Shown piece by piece: positions 9,554 through 20,018 of a stretch of 40,642 nucleotides of DNA. Source of the DNA: Caulobacteraceae bacterium. Lineage in GTDB: Bacteria > Pseudomonadota > Alphaproteobacteria > Caulobacterales > Caulobacteraceae. The stretch spans positions 1-40,642 of the forward strand of contig JAFBAO010000071.1 of assembly GCA_019247715.1 (NCBI GenBank), in the 5' to 3' direction. Every line of letters begins with the position of its first letter. The first letter of the stretch is position 1. A program made the translations under genes and the position numbers. The notes beneath the pieces were generated by a model. The model made no database searches. It had not been told where the DNA came from and saw only the letters and a program-made list of their open reading frames with translations.

Positions 9554-10228
9554 GTGTCCGCCCCGACCACGCCTTTGCGAACCTTCGGCCGCACCAAGGC
9601 GCGCGCCCTAAAGCCCCGGCAGGCGCGGCTGCTGAAGACCCTGTTGCCGACGCTGGCCGCGCCCGACGCGCCGTTCGATCCCCGCCGGCTTCGCCCGGAC
9701 GCCAGCGAAGTCTGGCTCGAGGTCGGCTTTGGCGCCGGCGAGCATCTGACGGCTCAGGCGGCCCGCCGGCCGGACGTCCTTCTGCTCGGCGCCGAGCCCT
9801 TCCAGAACGGTCTCGCGGCGGCGCTGGCGCGGATCGAGGATCTGAAGCTTTCCAACGTCCGCCTCGAGCCAGGCGACGCGCGCGGCCTGATGATGCGGCT
9901 GCCCGCCGCCAGCCTGGCGCGGCTTTTCGTGCTCTTCCCGGATCCGTGGCCGAAGACCCGTCACTGGAAGCGGCGTCTGATCGAGCCCGGCTTCATCGCC
10001 GAGGCGGGCCGGCTTCTGCGGCCGGGCGGGCGCCTGAGGTTGGCCACAGACTGGGCCGACTACGCCGATTGGGCGCTCGAACATTTCGCCCGCTCGAGCG
10101 CCTTCGTATGGACCGCCGAGCAGGCAGGCGACTGGCGATGCGCCCCCGCCGACCACGTCTCCACCCGCTACGAGGCCAAGCGTCTCGGCGACTGCTCCCC
10201 CTTGTGGCTGGAATTCGAGCGGGTCTGA
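9554..10228 (+). CDS. trmB: tRNA (guanine-N7-)-methyltransferase
   Basis: SAM-dependent methyltransferase forming m7G46 in the variable loop of tRNA; 224 residues, normal length. The SAM-binding glycine loop is EVGFGAG (56-62), and the family signature FPDPWPKTRHWKRR starts at residue 128. The C-terminal segment CSPLWLEFER is characteristic (TxFE region variant). It starts at GTG 9554; no strong Shine-Dalgarno is seen. It follows the XRE gene after 38 bp and precedes obgE by 43 bp. In related alphaproteobacteria trmB usually lies after metK and before rimP-nusA; neither neighbour is present here. Confidence 0.95.
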   Translation: MSAPTTPLRTFGRTKARALKPRQARLLKTLLPTLAAPDAPFDPRRLRPDASEVWLEVGFGAGEHLTAQAARRPDVLLLGAEPFQNGLAAALARIEDLKLSNVRLEPGDARGLMMRLPAASLARLFVLFPDPWPKTRHWKRRLIEPGFIAEAGRLLRPGGRLRLATDWADYADWALEHFARSSAFVWTAEQAGDWRCAPADHVSTRYEAKRLGDCSPLWLEFERV

Positions 10229-10240
10229 GCCCGGCTCGCC

Positions 10241-12400
<2,160 letters not shown>

Positions 12401-12463
12401 GGGCGATGTTCAGTCCGGGCGAAAGCCTCTACCAAGGCGCAGCTTGAGCAAAAGGAGAGCTGG

Positions 12464-13186
12464 ATGTGGTTCGCCGGCGCCGCCCGCCGCGTTCCGGGCG
12501 CGGGTCGTCCGGCGGTCCTGAGGCTGGGTTTCGACCTGGCGCCCGGGATGCGGGTCGGCCTCTTCGGCGGCTCCTTCAATCCCAGCCACGCCGGACACGC
12601 CCATGTGGCCGAGACGGCGCTGCGGCGGATCGGCCTCGACAAGGTGATCTGGCTGGTGTCGCCGCAGAATCCCCTGAAACCGACCGACGAGACCGCCGCG
12701 CACACGCGCCGGATGTGGGGCGCCTTGCGCTACGCCGAGGGGCCCTCGATGATGGTTTCCGACGCCGAGGTGAAGATCGGGTCCTTCTACACGATCGACA
12801 CGGTGCGGGTGCTGAAGGCGAGGTTCCCGAGGGTGCGCTTCGTCTGGGTCATGGGCGCCGACAGCCTGGCCAGCTTCCATCGCTGGCGCGGCTGGACCGA
12901 CCTGCTGCGCGAGGTGCCGGTGGCGGTGGTGGACCGGCCCTGGAGCTCGCTGAAAGGTCGCCTCGCCCCGGCGGCGCGCCGATTCGCGCACGCGCGCATC
13001 CCCGCCGCCGCCGCCCGCACGTTGCCCGACCGCGCGCCCCCGGCCTGGGTGTTTCTGACCGCCCCCTTCAACTTCACATCTTCGACATCGCTTCGACGGC
13101 GCCAGCCGCCCGCTCCGGAGGCCCCGGCAGATTCCCACCTGACCGGACCGGTCGATTATGCTAAACGGGTTGGTGCGAGAGGCTGA
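12464..13186 (+). CDS. nadD: nicotinate-nucleotide adenylyltransferase
   Basis: Adenylates nicotinate mononucleotide to deamido-NAD in NAD synthesis. 240 residues. The nucleotidyltransferase signature GLFGGSFNPSHAGH starts near residue 32, with the catalytic HxGH as HAGH; VMGADSLASFHRW and the C-terminal SSTSLRRR (the ISSTxxR motif) follow. The ATG at 12464 has an AAAGGAGAG site upstream and gives ~25 residues before the core, while a start at the internal ATG 12549 would leave no room before it. Probably in one operon with rsfS and rlmH, as in many bacteria. Confidence 0.94.
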   Translation: MWFAGAARRVPGAGRPAVLRLGFDLAPGMRVGLFGGSFNPSHAGHAHVAETALRRIGLDKVIWLVSPQNPLKPTDETAAHTRRMWGALRYAEGPSMMVSDAEVKIGSFYTIDTVRVLKARFPRVRFVWVMGADSLASFHRWRGWTDLLREVPVAVVDRPWSSLKGRLAPAARRFAHARIPAAAARTLPDRAPPAWVFLTAPFNFTSSTSLRRRQPPAPEAPADSHLTGPVDYAKRVGARG

Positions 13187-13200
13187 AACGGGAGCATCCG

Positions 13201-13614
13201 CTGAACCGCGATATCGCGCCGCGTGCGCAGAAGGCCAGCCTTCATGGCGAAGCCTGCGAGGATCCTGAGGGCGCTCAGGCCCTCGAGAAACTGATCCTCA
13301 ACCGCTTGGACGACGAAAAGGCCCAGGACGTCGTCTTCATCGACCTCAAGGACAAGAGCTCGGTGGCCGACGGCATGATCGTCGCCTCCGGCCGTTCCCA
13401 CCGTCACGTGGGCGCCATGGCCGACCATCTGCTCCGGGCCCTCAAGGAAGCCGGCCGGGGCCGGGCCCGGGTCGAAGGCCTGCCGCATTGCGACTGGGTG
13501 CTGATCGACGCGGGGGACGTCATCGTCCACCTGTTCCGCCCCGAAGTGCGCGCCTTCTACAACATCGAGAAGATCTGGTCGGTCGAGCCGCCGCGCCGGG
13601 CCGCCGCCAACTGA
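13201..13614 (+). CDS. rsfS: ribosomal silencing factor RsfS, probable CTG start
   Basis: RsfS/Iojap protein that binds L14 on the 50S subunit and blocks subunit joining in starvation. The conserved domain begins at LEKLILNRLDDEKAQDV (about residues 29-45 here) and runs through DGMIVASGRSHRHV, DWVLIDAGDVIVHLF and FYNIEKIW. No ATG, GTG or TTG lies in frame between the upstream stop (13162-13164) and the domain start; the first TTG (13306) would delete the conserved first helix. CTG 13201 has GGGAG (13190-13194) six bases upstream and gives 137 residues beginning MNRD. It lies 14 bp after nadD. Function is secure; the start codon is inferred. Confidence 0.9.
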   Translation: MNRDIAPRAQKASLHGEACEDPEGAQALEKLILNRLDDEKAQDVVFIDLKDKSSVADGMIVASGRSHRHVGAMADHLLRALKEAGRGRARVEGLPHCDWVLIDAGDVIVHLFRPEVRAFYNIEKIWSVEPPRRAAAN

Positions 13615-13638
13615 CCCCGGCGCCTCCAAGGCGCGCGC

Positions 13639-14103
13639 TTGCGGATTTCGCTCATCTGCGTTGGCAAGCTGGGCCGCTCGCCGGAAGCCGCCCTCGCGGC
13701 CGCCTACGCCGAGCGGGCCAGCGCCGCTGGCAGGTCCCTGGCCCTGGGGCCGGTGGAGATCCGCGAGGTCGAGGGCCGCAAGCCCGGCAAGCCCGCTGAG
13801 GCCGACGCGATCCTCGAGCGGCTCGCAGGCGGGCCCCTGATCGCCTGCGACGAACACGGCGAAGGCCTCGCCTCGCGCGAGATCGCCAACCTCCTGGAAC
13901 GCTTTCGCGACGATGGCGCGCGCGAGCTCGCCTTCGCGGTCGGCGGCGCGAACGGATTGGACGACAGGGTTAGGAACGCGGCGCGCTCGAGCCTGGCTTT
14001 CGGCCCGCAGACATGGCCGCACGCCCTCGCCCGGGTGATGCTGGCCGAGCAGATCTATCGCGCCATCAGCATCCTCGGCGGCGGGCCCTATCATCGCGAT
14101 TGA
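13639..14103 (+). CDS. rlmH: 23S rRNA (pseudouridine1915-N3)-methyltransferase
   Basis: SPOUT-class methyltransferase acting on pseudouridine 1915 in helix 69 of 23S rRNA. 154 residues, normal. Motifs: ISLICVGKLG at the N-terminus, IACDEHGEGLASREIA, FAVGGANGLDD and the C-terminal LAEQIYRAISILGGGPYHR, which forms the knot and SAM site. The TTG at 13639 is the only start placing the protein at its natural N-terminus. It follows rsfS by 24 bp and precedes the EnvC-like gene by 31 bp, the standard nadD-rsfS-rlmH order. Confidence 0.95.
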   Translation: MRISLICVGKLGRSPEAALAAAYAERASAAGRSLALGPVEIREVEGRKPGKPAEADAILERLAGGPLIACDEHGEGLASREIANLLERFRDDGARELAFAVGGANGLDDRVRNAARSSLAFGPQTWPHALARVMLAEQIYRAISILGGGPYHRD

Positions 14104-14134
14104 GCCGAAGCAGCTGGCGGCGGTATCCGGGGGC

Positions 14135-15058
14135 ATGCGCAGGTTCCTGCTTGTCTGTCTGATCGCCGGGGTGGGCGGATCCGCCGCTGCGGCGAGCCTG
14201 GAGGCGCAGCGGCGCGCATTGGCGGCTCTGAATGTGCAGGAGGATGCGCTGGCCGCCCAGATCGGCGCCAACCGGCGGGAGATGGCCCGCCTGCTGGGGG
14301 CGCTGGAGCTCTTCAGCCGCGATCCGCCGCCGCCGCTGCTGGTCAGCCCCAAGGACGCCCAGGACGCGGTCCGCGCGATGATCCTCAGCCAGGCGATCCT
14401 GCCGGAGCTGCGCGGCCGGGCGCGGGCGCTTTCCGAGCGGGCCCAGGCCCTGGCGAAGGTCCGGCGCCAGGCGGCCGAAGCCAGCGGTGATCTGTTCGCG
14501 GCCGAAAGCGCCATCGAGGACGCCCGCGGGCGGCTCGACGCGGTGACCCAGGATGCGGCGCTCTTCGCGCCGCCGGACGCTCGCCGGGCGGCCGGCGCCA
14601 TGACGGCGGGCTCGCCGCCGGCGGATCTGCTCGCGCCGGCCGACGGCGCCCTGGCCGTCGGCTTCGGCGGCCAGCTGGCGAACGGACTCAAGGCCGAGGG
14701 GTTTGCCTATCGGACCGGCGCCGGCGCGCCGGTGCGCAGTCCGACCGCCGCCGTCGTCGACTATGCCGGACCCTTGAACGGCTGGGGCCAAGTCGTCATC
14801 TTGCGGGCCGCGGGCGACTGCCACATCGTGCTCTCGGGACTTGGCAAGGTGACGGTGACTTCCGGACAACAGGTCGCGGGGGGATTCCCCCTGGGGGCCA
14901 TGCCCGCGACTGGACACCGGGCGCCGGAACTGTATTTCGAGGTGCGGCTGGCGGGCCAGCCGGTCGATCCGGCGTTGCTCATGGCTTCCGGATCGGGTCG
15001 GGCGGGGGCGAATGTTAACGCGGCGCATCTTAGGCTGCGCCGCGAAGGAGCTGACTAG
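14135..15058 (+). CDS. EnvC-like murein hydrolase activator
   Basis: Exported 307-residue protein with a signal peptide (cleavage near AAA-SLEA at about 20), a coiled-coil region rich in Ala, Leu and Arg (20-150) and a C-terminal LytM/M23-like domain (about 170-290). The LytM domain lacks the HxH and HxxxD zinc ligands, and contains LYFEVRLAGQPVDPALL, close to the EnvC pattern LYFEIR..GQ.V.P. It is therefore a non-catalytic amidase activator rather than a peptidase, acting in the periplasm during cell separation. Start ATG 14135. Its stop lies 5 bp before ctpA, so the two are surely co-transcribed. Confidence 0.87.
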   Translation: MRRFLLVCLIAGVGGSAAAASLEAQRRALAALNVQEDALAAQIGANRREMARLLGALELFSRDPPPPLLVSPKDAQDAVRAMILSQAILPELRGRARALSERAQALAKVRRQAAEASGDLFAAESAIEDARGRLDAVTQDAALFAPPDARRAAGAMTAGSPPADLLAPADGALAVGFGGQLANGLKAEGFAYRTGAGAPVRSPTAAVVDYAGPLNGWGQVVILRAAGDCHIVLSGLGKVTVTSGQQVAGGFPLGAMPATGHRAPELYFEVRLAGQPVDPALLMASGSGRAGANVNAAHLRLRREGAD

Positions 15059-15063
15059 GCCCA

Positions 15064-16464
15064 ATGCGTAACTACCTTTTGATCGCCGCCTCCGCCTTCG
15101 TCCTCGGCGCCGGCGCCATGGCGTACGTGGGCCAGACGGCCGGCGCCACGACCCAGCCGAAGGCCGAGACCTACCGGATGCTGGAGCTGTTCGGCGACGT
15201 GCTCGACACGGTCGACCGCCAGTACGTGTCCCAGGTCGACAACAAGAAGCTGATCCAGGCGGCGCTGGAGGGCATGGTCAACTCGCTCGACCCCCACTCC
15301 GACTATCTCGATCCCGAAGCCTTCAACGACCTGCAGGACCAGACCCGGGGCGAGTACGGCGGCCTGGGTCTCGAGATCACCAGCGAGGACGGCGCGGTCA
15401 AGGTGATCTCGCCCATCGACGGTACGCCGGCCGCCCGCGCCGGCATCAAGCCCGGCGACTACATCATGGCCGTCAATGGCCAGAACGTGCTCGGCATGAG
15501 CGTCTCCGACGCGGTCAAGGAGATGCGCGGCAAGCCCGGCGAGCCGGTGACCCTGACCATCGGCCGCGAGAAGACCGATCCCTTCGACGTCAAGCTGGTG
15601 CGCGAGGTCATCCAGCCGAAGTCGGTCTCCTATCACCTGCAGGGCGACTACGGGTACTTGCGGCTGTCGGGCTTCAACGAAAAGGCCACCGACGAGACCG
15701 CCGCGGCGATCAACGACATGAAGGCCAAGAATCCGAAGATGAAGGGCCTCATCCTCGACCTTCGGAACAACCCCGGCGGATTGCTCGACCAGGCGGTGGG
15801 GGTGGCGGGCCTGTTCCTCGACGGTGGCGAAGTGGTCTCTCAGCGGGGCCGCGATCCCAGCGACATCGAGCGCTACAACGCCAAGGGCCACGACGTGCTG
15901 AACGGCCTGCCCCTGGTGGTCCTCGTCAACGCGGGCTCGGCCTCGGCCTCGGAGATCGTCGCCGGCGCCCTGCAGGACCGCCACCGCGCCCAGCTGGTGG
16001 GCGTGACGAGCTTCGGCAAGGGCTCGGTGCAGACGGTGATCCCGTTGCGCGGCGGCCTGGACGGCGCGGTGAAGCTCACCACCGCGCGCTACTACACGCC
16101 GTCCGGACGCTCGATCCAGAAGACCGGCATCCAGCCCGACCTGGAGGTGGCCGAGACTCGCGAGGAGGCCCAGCAGATCGCCAACGAGGCCTTCCAGTTC
16201 ACCGAAGCCAGCTTCCGCAACGCCCTCAACACCGACGACGGACAAACCCGCCGCGGGGCCCACGAGCCGGCGGAGGCGCCCCCGCCCGCCTTCGACCAGA
16301 AGACCGGCGATTTCCAGCTCGCCCGGGCGTTGGACGTCCTGAAGTACGGCTCGGTGGAGGCCACCCCGAAGCTGCCCAAGCCGGCGGCCACCCTGGCCCA
16401 GGCCGCGGCCAAGCTCGGGCCGCCCCCGAAAGGCCCGCAACCCGCCCCCGCGGCCAAGCCGTGA
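15064..16464 (+). CDS. ctpA: carboxyl-terminal processing peptidase (S41)
   Basis: Periplasmic tail-specific serine protease of 466 residues. An N-terminal signal peptide/anchor (residues 3-22) is followed by the helical region, a PDZ domain (about 98-170, YGGLGLEI to LVREV) and the S41 domain. The Ser/Lys dyad is seen in GSASASE (Ser294 by spacing) and SFGKGSVQ (Lys319). LDLRNNPGG (232-240) is the other hallmark. A proline/alanine-rich tail ends the protein. ATG 15064 is 5 bp after the EnvC-like gene; such pairs suggest a shared role in regulating peptidoglycan hydrolysis. Confidence 0.95.
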   Translation: MRNYLLIAASAFVLGAGAMAYVGQTAGATTQPKAETYRMLELFGDVLDTVDRQYVSQVDNKKLIQAALEGMVNSLDPHSDYLDPEAFNDLQDQTRGEYGGLGLEITSEDGAVKVISPIDGTPAARAGIKPGDYIMAVNGQNVLGMSVSDAVKEMRGKPGEPVTLTIGREKTDPFDVKLVREVIQPKSVSYHLQGDYGYLRLSGFNEKATDETAAAINDMKAKNPKMKGLILDLRNNPGGLLDQAVGVAGLFLDGGEVVSQRGRDPSDIERYNAKGHDVLNGLPLVVLVNAGSASASEIVAGALQDRHRAQLVGVTSFGKGSVQTVIPLRGGLDGAVKLTTARYYTPSGRSIQKTGIQPDLEVAETREEAQQIANEAFQFTEASFRNALNTDDGQTRRGAHEPAEAPPPAFDQKTGDFQLARALDVLKYGSVEATPKLPKPAATLAQAAAKLGPPPKGPQPAPAAKP

Positions 16465-16528
16465 GCGAGGCTCGGGGGGCCGCGATCTTGGCCCTTCGTT
16501 AACCATCTGGCGTCAGGGTGCGGGTGCT

Positions 16529-17716
16529 TTGCAGACCGCCCGCACCTTCGCCAAACCGCGCCCTCGTCCGCAGCCCGTCGCGGCGCCGCCCTCGCCACTG
16601 AGATCGGCGCTACGGGCGCTCTCCAATCCCTATGTCGGCGCCAGCGTGGCCGGCGGCCTCTTTCTGGCCTGCGCCGGGGCGCTGGTGCTGCTCACCGGCG
16701 ACCCGAAAGCCGGGACGCCGGTGGTGCGCCTGTCGCTGGCGAGGATCACCGAGACCCGCGCTCCGCCCGGCTGGCGCGCAGCCTTGCCCACCGAAACGCC
16801 TGGCGAAGCCCCGTTCGACTCGGCCACGGTGGAGCTCTCGTCCACGTCCCCCGACCTCGACAGCCCCGCAGCCGCAGGCGGGCAGGCGATCATCACCATC
16901 TCCGGCGACTCGCACATGGACGGCGCGCAGTCGGCGGCCCTGGCGCTCGCCCAGGCGCCGCTCGCCGGGCTGTTCGTCCAGGGGCCCGCCGGCCCGCTGC
17001 CGGTGATCGCCAGCGACGGGCGCACCCCCGCTCAGTCCTACGCCCGCCCCGCGGCCGCGGCGGGCAAGCCTGAGGTCGCGCTGGTCATCGGCGGGCTCGG
17101 GCTCAACGCCAAGGCCACCCATGAGGCGATCGACAGCCTGCCGCCGGAGGTCACCCTCTCGTTCGTCCCCTATGCAGAGGGACTTCAGGGCTGGATCGAC
17201 ACGGCGCGCGCGGCCGGCCACGAGGTGCTGCTCGAGGCGCCGATGGAGCCCAAGGACTATCCGGACAACGACCCGGGGCCCTACACCCTGATGGCCGCCG
17301 GCCAGCCGGCGGAGACCACCCGACGGCTGGAATGGCTCTTGTCCCGCGCCACGGGGTATTTCGGGGTCACCAACTATCTCGGCTCCAAGTTCCTGCAGTC
17401 GCCGGTGGCGATGGGGATCCTGACCGACGACCTGCGCCAGCGCGGATTGGCGTTCGTCGACGACGGCTCGGCGGCCCGCATCGGCGGCGGCTTGCCACGG
17501 GCCTCGGCGGATCGGATCGTCGACGATCAGCTCGACGGCCCCGCCATCGAGGCGCAGCTGGGCGCCCTCGAGACCCAGGCGTCGCGGGCAGGCAAGGCGC
17601 TGGGCTCGGGCTTCGCCTATCCGGTGACCTTGGAGACGGCGGCGCGCTGGGCTTCGGGCCTCGCCCAGCGGGGCTACCAGCTGGTGCCGGCCTCGGCGCT
17701 GCTCGTGCGCCGCTAG
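16529..17716 (+). CDS. YibQ-type divergent polysaccharide deacetylase family protein
   Basis: 395-residue protein with one N-terminal membrane segment (about 38-58) after a basic, proline-rich cytosolic tail, a low-complexity periplasmic linker, and a C-terminal divergent polysaccharide deacetylase domain (DUF610, about 175-390). Domain landmarks are ALVIGGLGLN, LSFVPYAEG, VLLEAPMEP, FGVTNYLGSKF and FVDDGSA. Enzyme activity has not been assigned to the family to my knowledge. The TTG at 16529 is the only start giving the basic N-terminus and membrane helix. Position between ctpA and rppH is the common alphaproteobacterial order and points to an envelope role. Confidence 0.85.
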   Translation: MQTARTFAKPRPRPQPVAAPPSPLRSALRALSNPYVGASVAGGLFLACAGALVLLTGDPKAGTPVVRLSLARITETRAPPGWRAALPTETPGEAPFDSATVELSSTSPDLDSPAAAGGQAIITISGDSHMDGAQSAALALAQAPLAGLFVQGPAGPLPVIASDGRTPAQSYARPAAAAGKPEVALVIGGLGLNAKATHEAIDSLPPEVTLSFVPYAEGLQGWIDTARAAGHEVLLEAPMEPKDYPDNDPGPYTLMAAGQPAETTRRLEWLLSRATGYFGVTNYLGSKFLQSPVAMGILTDDLRQRGLAFVDDGSAARIGGGLPRASADRIVDDQLDGPAIEAQLGALETQASRAGKALGSGFAYPVTLETAARWASGLAQRGYQLVPASALLVRR

Positions 17717-17826
17717 TGTCGCGAGCCTCCTTCGCTTCGGCGCCTGCCCCCTCAACTCGAATTCACCACACTAGAAAGGCGATCGGACGTCTGGCCCTCG
17801 GCCTCCCGCGCGCCCAGATGGGACCC

Positions 17827-18336
17827 ATGGATCTGTCGCAGCTGCGGCCGAATGTCGGCGTCGTGCTCGTCCGCTCGGACGGGAGGGTCTGGCTCGGCCG
17901 CCGCGCGCACACGCCCGGACCCCACAACTGGCAGTTTCCGCAGGGCGGCATCGACGCAGGCGAGGCGGCGCTGGACGCGGCGCTGCGCGAGCTGCGCGAG
18001 GAGACGGGCGTCACCAGCGTCAGGCTGCTTGGCCAGACGCCCGACTGGATCGGCTATGAGTTCCCAGCTGAGCATCGGGGAACCAAGATCGCCAAGGGCT
18101 GGCGCGGCCAGAAGCAGGTCTGGTTCGCTTTCGCCTTCGAGGGCGACGACGCGGAGGTCGACCTCGACGCGCACGGGCCGCCGGAGTTCGACGCCTGGCG
18201 CTGGGCCGATCTCGACGAGGCGCTGGACCAGGTGATCGGTTTCAAGCGCGACGCCTATCGCCAGGTCATCGACGCCTTTCGGCCGCTGACCGCGTCAAGG
18301 CGTGGGCCGATCGGCGGCGGCCGGTCCGGAACGTGA
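17827..18336 (+). CDS. rppH: RNA pyrophosphohydrolase (Nudix)
   Basis: Nudix hydrolase removing pyrophosphate from 5'-triphosphate RNA, which triggers decay; the family includes the invasion protein IalA. 169 residues from ATG 17827; a second ATG at 17818 would add three residues. RPNVGVVL opens the fold and the Nudix box GX5EX7REUXEEXGU is complete (Gly40 to Val62, with REL and REETGV). WQFPQGGID, GQKQVWF and FDAWRW are RppH features. The gene ends the envC-ctpA-yibQ cluster; a 110-bp gap precedes the alpha/beta hydrolase. Confidence 0.94.
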   Translation: MDLSQLRPNVGVVLVRSDGRVWLGRRAHTPGPHNWQFPQGGIDAGEAALDAALRELREETGVTSVRLLGQTPDWIGYEFPAEHRGTKIAKGWRGQKQVWFAFAFEGDDAEVDLDAHGPPEFDAWRWADLDEALDQVIGFKRDAYRQVIDAFRPLTASRRGPIGGGRSGT

Positions 18337-18446
18337 AGGGGCGACTTCGGACCACGCCCACTGCAGGCTTGCGGTTAACGGGAAAGAACCGCAAAGCTGA
18401 CATTTCCGGCCCCGCGGTCGGACGTCGAGCCGCCGGGGAGTTCGGA

Positions 18447-19214
18447 ATGCGCCCGCATCCCATATTGATGGTCCATGGCGCATTTTGCGGCGGCTGGGTC
18501 TTCGAAGCCTTCGCCGAGCCGTTCCGGGCCGCCGGCCACGCGGTTTTCACACCCGATCTCCCCGGCCACGAGCCCGGCGCGCCGGCGGCGGCGGTGGCGG
18601 GGCTCTCCATGCGCGACTATGCGTCGGCGACGGCGCGCGCCGCGGCGGCGCTGCCTGCGCCGCCGGTGCTCCTCGGCCATTCCCTGGGCGGCCTGGTCAG
18701 CCTTCTCGCGGCCAGCAAGGTGAAGACGGCCGGCCTCATCCTCCTGGCGCCTTCGGCGCCCTGGGGGGTCAGCGGCTCGACCATGGAGGAAGCCGTCTCG
18801 GCGGTCGCCCTCTACGCCCTCGGCCCCTATTGGACCCAGGCCATTCAGCCCGACTACGCCACCTTCCACCACTTCGGGGTCGACCGTCTCGCCCGGCCCG
18901 AGCGGCGGGCCGCCTTCGAACGGATGCGGCCGGAGAGCGGCCGGGCGCTGTTCGAGACCCTGAACTGGTGGCTGGACCCGTTCATGACCACCATGGTCCA
19001 CCCGGCCCGCATCAACGCCCCGATCCTGGCGGTGGCCGGGGAGCGGGATGTGATCCATCACGCCACCACCGTCCGCGAGACCGCGCGCCGCCTGGGCGCT
19101 CGCGCGGAGGTGCTGCCCGGCATGAGCCACTGGCTACCGGGCGAACCCGGCTGGCGTCGTCTGGCCGACCTCTGTCTGGAGTGGATGGCCGAGGCGACCG
19201 CCGCCACGGCCTGA
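18447..19214 (+). CDS. alpha/beta hydrolase
   Basis: 255-residue alpha/beta-hydrolase-fold protein, probably cytosolic since no signal peptide is seen. It has the oxyanion region MVHGAFCGGW (8-17), the nucleophile elbow GHSLGG with Ser79, an acid in GERDVIHH and the catalytic histidine in GMSHWLPGEPGW. The MVHGAFCGGW start resembles esterases of the hydroxynitrile lyase/salicylate esterase type, but substrate cannot be assigned. ATG 18447 has GGGGAG (18435-18440) at six bases, and is preferred to an upstream GTG at 18333 overlapping the rppH stop. Convergent with the next gene, with a 12-bp gap. Confidence 0.88.
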   Translation: MRPHPILMVHGAFCGGWVFEAFAEPFRAAGHAVFTPDLPGHEPGAPAAAVAGLSMRDYASATARAAAALPAPPVLLGHSLGGLVSLLAASKVKTAGLILLAPSAPWGVSGSTMEEAVSAVALYALGPYWTQAIQPDYATFHHFGVDRLARPERRAAFERMRPESGRALFETLNWWLDPFMTTMVHPARINAPILAVAGERDVIHHATTVRETARRLGARAEVLPGMSHWLPGEPGWRRLADLCLEWMAEATAATA

Positions 19215-19226
19215 GGCGCCGCCCCT

Positions 19227-19931
19227 TCAGCCTCCGCTCTTCGTCACCCCGTAGATCAGTTCCGAGGTGTCGGCGTTTCGCTGCATCGGCGTGCCGTCGG
19301 CGTGGCGTTGGGTCATGAAGACCAGGCTCTCGGTCTTGCCGTCGCCGTCGCGGGTCCAGGACCGCGTGGTGTATTCGACCCCGTCCTGGACGCTCTTGTC
19401 GTTGCGGTAGAGGTTCCAGCCGTTGGTGCTCGCCCAGTCGTGCAGGGCCACGACGATCGGTCGCCCCGGCGCCTGCGCGTCGACCGCATGGGTGATCTGC
19501 ACGTGGCACTGGGTAGGATTGGATCCCGGATTCTCGATCGTCAGGGCGTAGTCGCGCTGTCGCATGCTCCAGTCGTCCCCGGACTTGCGGTAGCCGGCCG
19601 TCTTTGCGAGCTGGTCGATCTTACCGCCGTTGGCGGCCGGGATGCAGACCGACTGCAGAACCGACATGACGCCGATCGCCGCCGGGTCGGTGGGCGGGGC
19701 CGGCGGCGCCGGCGGGGCTTCTTCGACAGCGGCCGGCGGCGGCTGAGCGGCGGGCGCGGCCGCGGGCGGCGTGGCCGGGGCGGCCGCGGTCGGCGAAGGC
19801 GCGGAGGTCGCCGGCGCCGAAGCGGCCGGGGCGCTGGTCTGCGAGGGCGTGGCCGCGGACGGCTGCGTCTGGGCCGTAGCGGCGCCGGCGGCCGCTGTCA
19901 GAAGAATGAGGCTGACGAGCGCAAGGCGCAT
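19227..19931 (-). CDS. exported protein of unknown function with Pro/Ala-rich linker
   Basis: 234 residues; I do not recognise the family. Residues 1-22 form a clear signal peptide (MRLALVSLILL, cleavage near ATA-QT). Residues 23 to about 90 are almost only Ala, Pro, Ser, Thr and Gln, a flexible linker of the kind that spans the periplasm or follows an anchor. The C-terminal ~145 residues look folded, with two cysteines (SVCIPA and TQCHVQ) that may pair, and conserved-looking YALTIENPGSNPTQC and WNLYRNDKS segments. The ATG at 19931 is chosen for the signal peptide; a longer frame reaches 19997. It is downstream of atpC but has its own promoter-like element. Confidence 0.8.
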   Translation of the reverse strand: MRLALVSLILLTAAAGAATAQTQPSAATPSQTSAPAASAPATSAPSPTAAAPATPPAAAPAAQPPPAAVEEAPPAPPAPPTDPAAIGVMSVLQSVCIPAANGGKIDQLAKTAGYRKSGDDWSMRQRDYALTIENPGSNPTQCHVQITHAVDAQAPGRPIVVALHDWASTNGWNLYRNDKSVQDGVEYTTRSWTRDGDGKTESLVFMTQRHADGTPMQRNADTSELIYGVTKSGG

Positions 19932-19969
19932 GGATCTTCCCGGCGTTTCCAAAAGGTCCCCAGCAACGC

Positions 19970-19997
19970 TCTTTACCGAGAGTTCGCGCGACGTCAA
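19970..19997 (-). promoter_or_regulatory. candidate promoter for the exported protein at 19227-19931
   Basis: On the minus strand TTGACG (19992-19997) and TAAAGA (19970-19975) are 16 bp apart, 38 bp ahead of the ATG. It lies just after atpC, so this gene may be transcribed independently of the ATP synthase operon. Confidence 0.4.
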
Positions 19998-20018
19998 ACG
20001 CGCTACAGCCTCTGAGGC

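Noticed and set aside
13306..13614. Start of rsfS at TTG 13306
   Set aside because: It would remove the conserved first helix, which continues in frame upstream.
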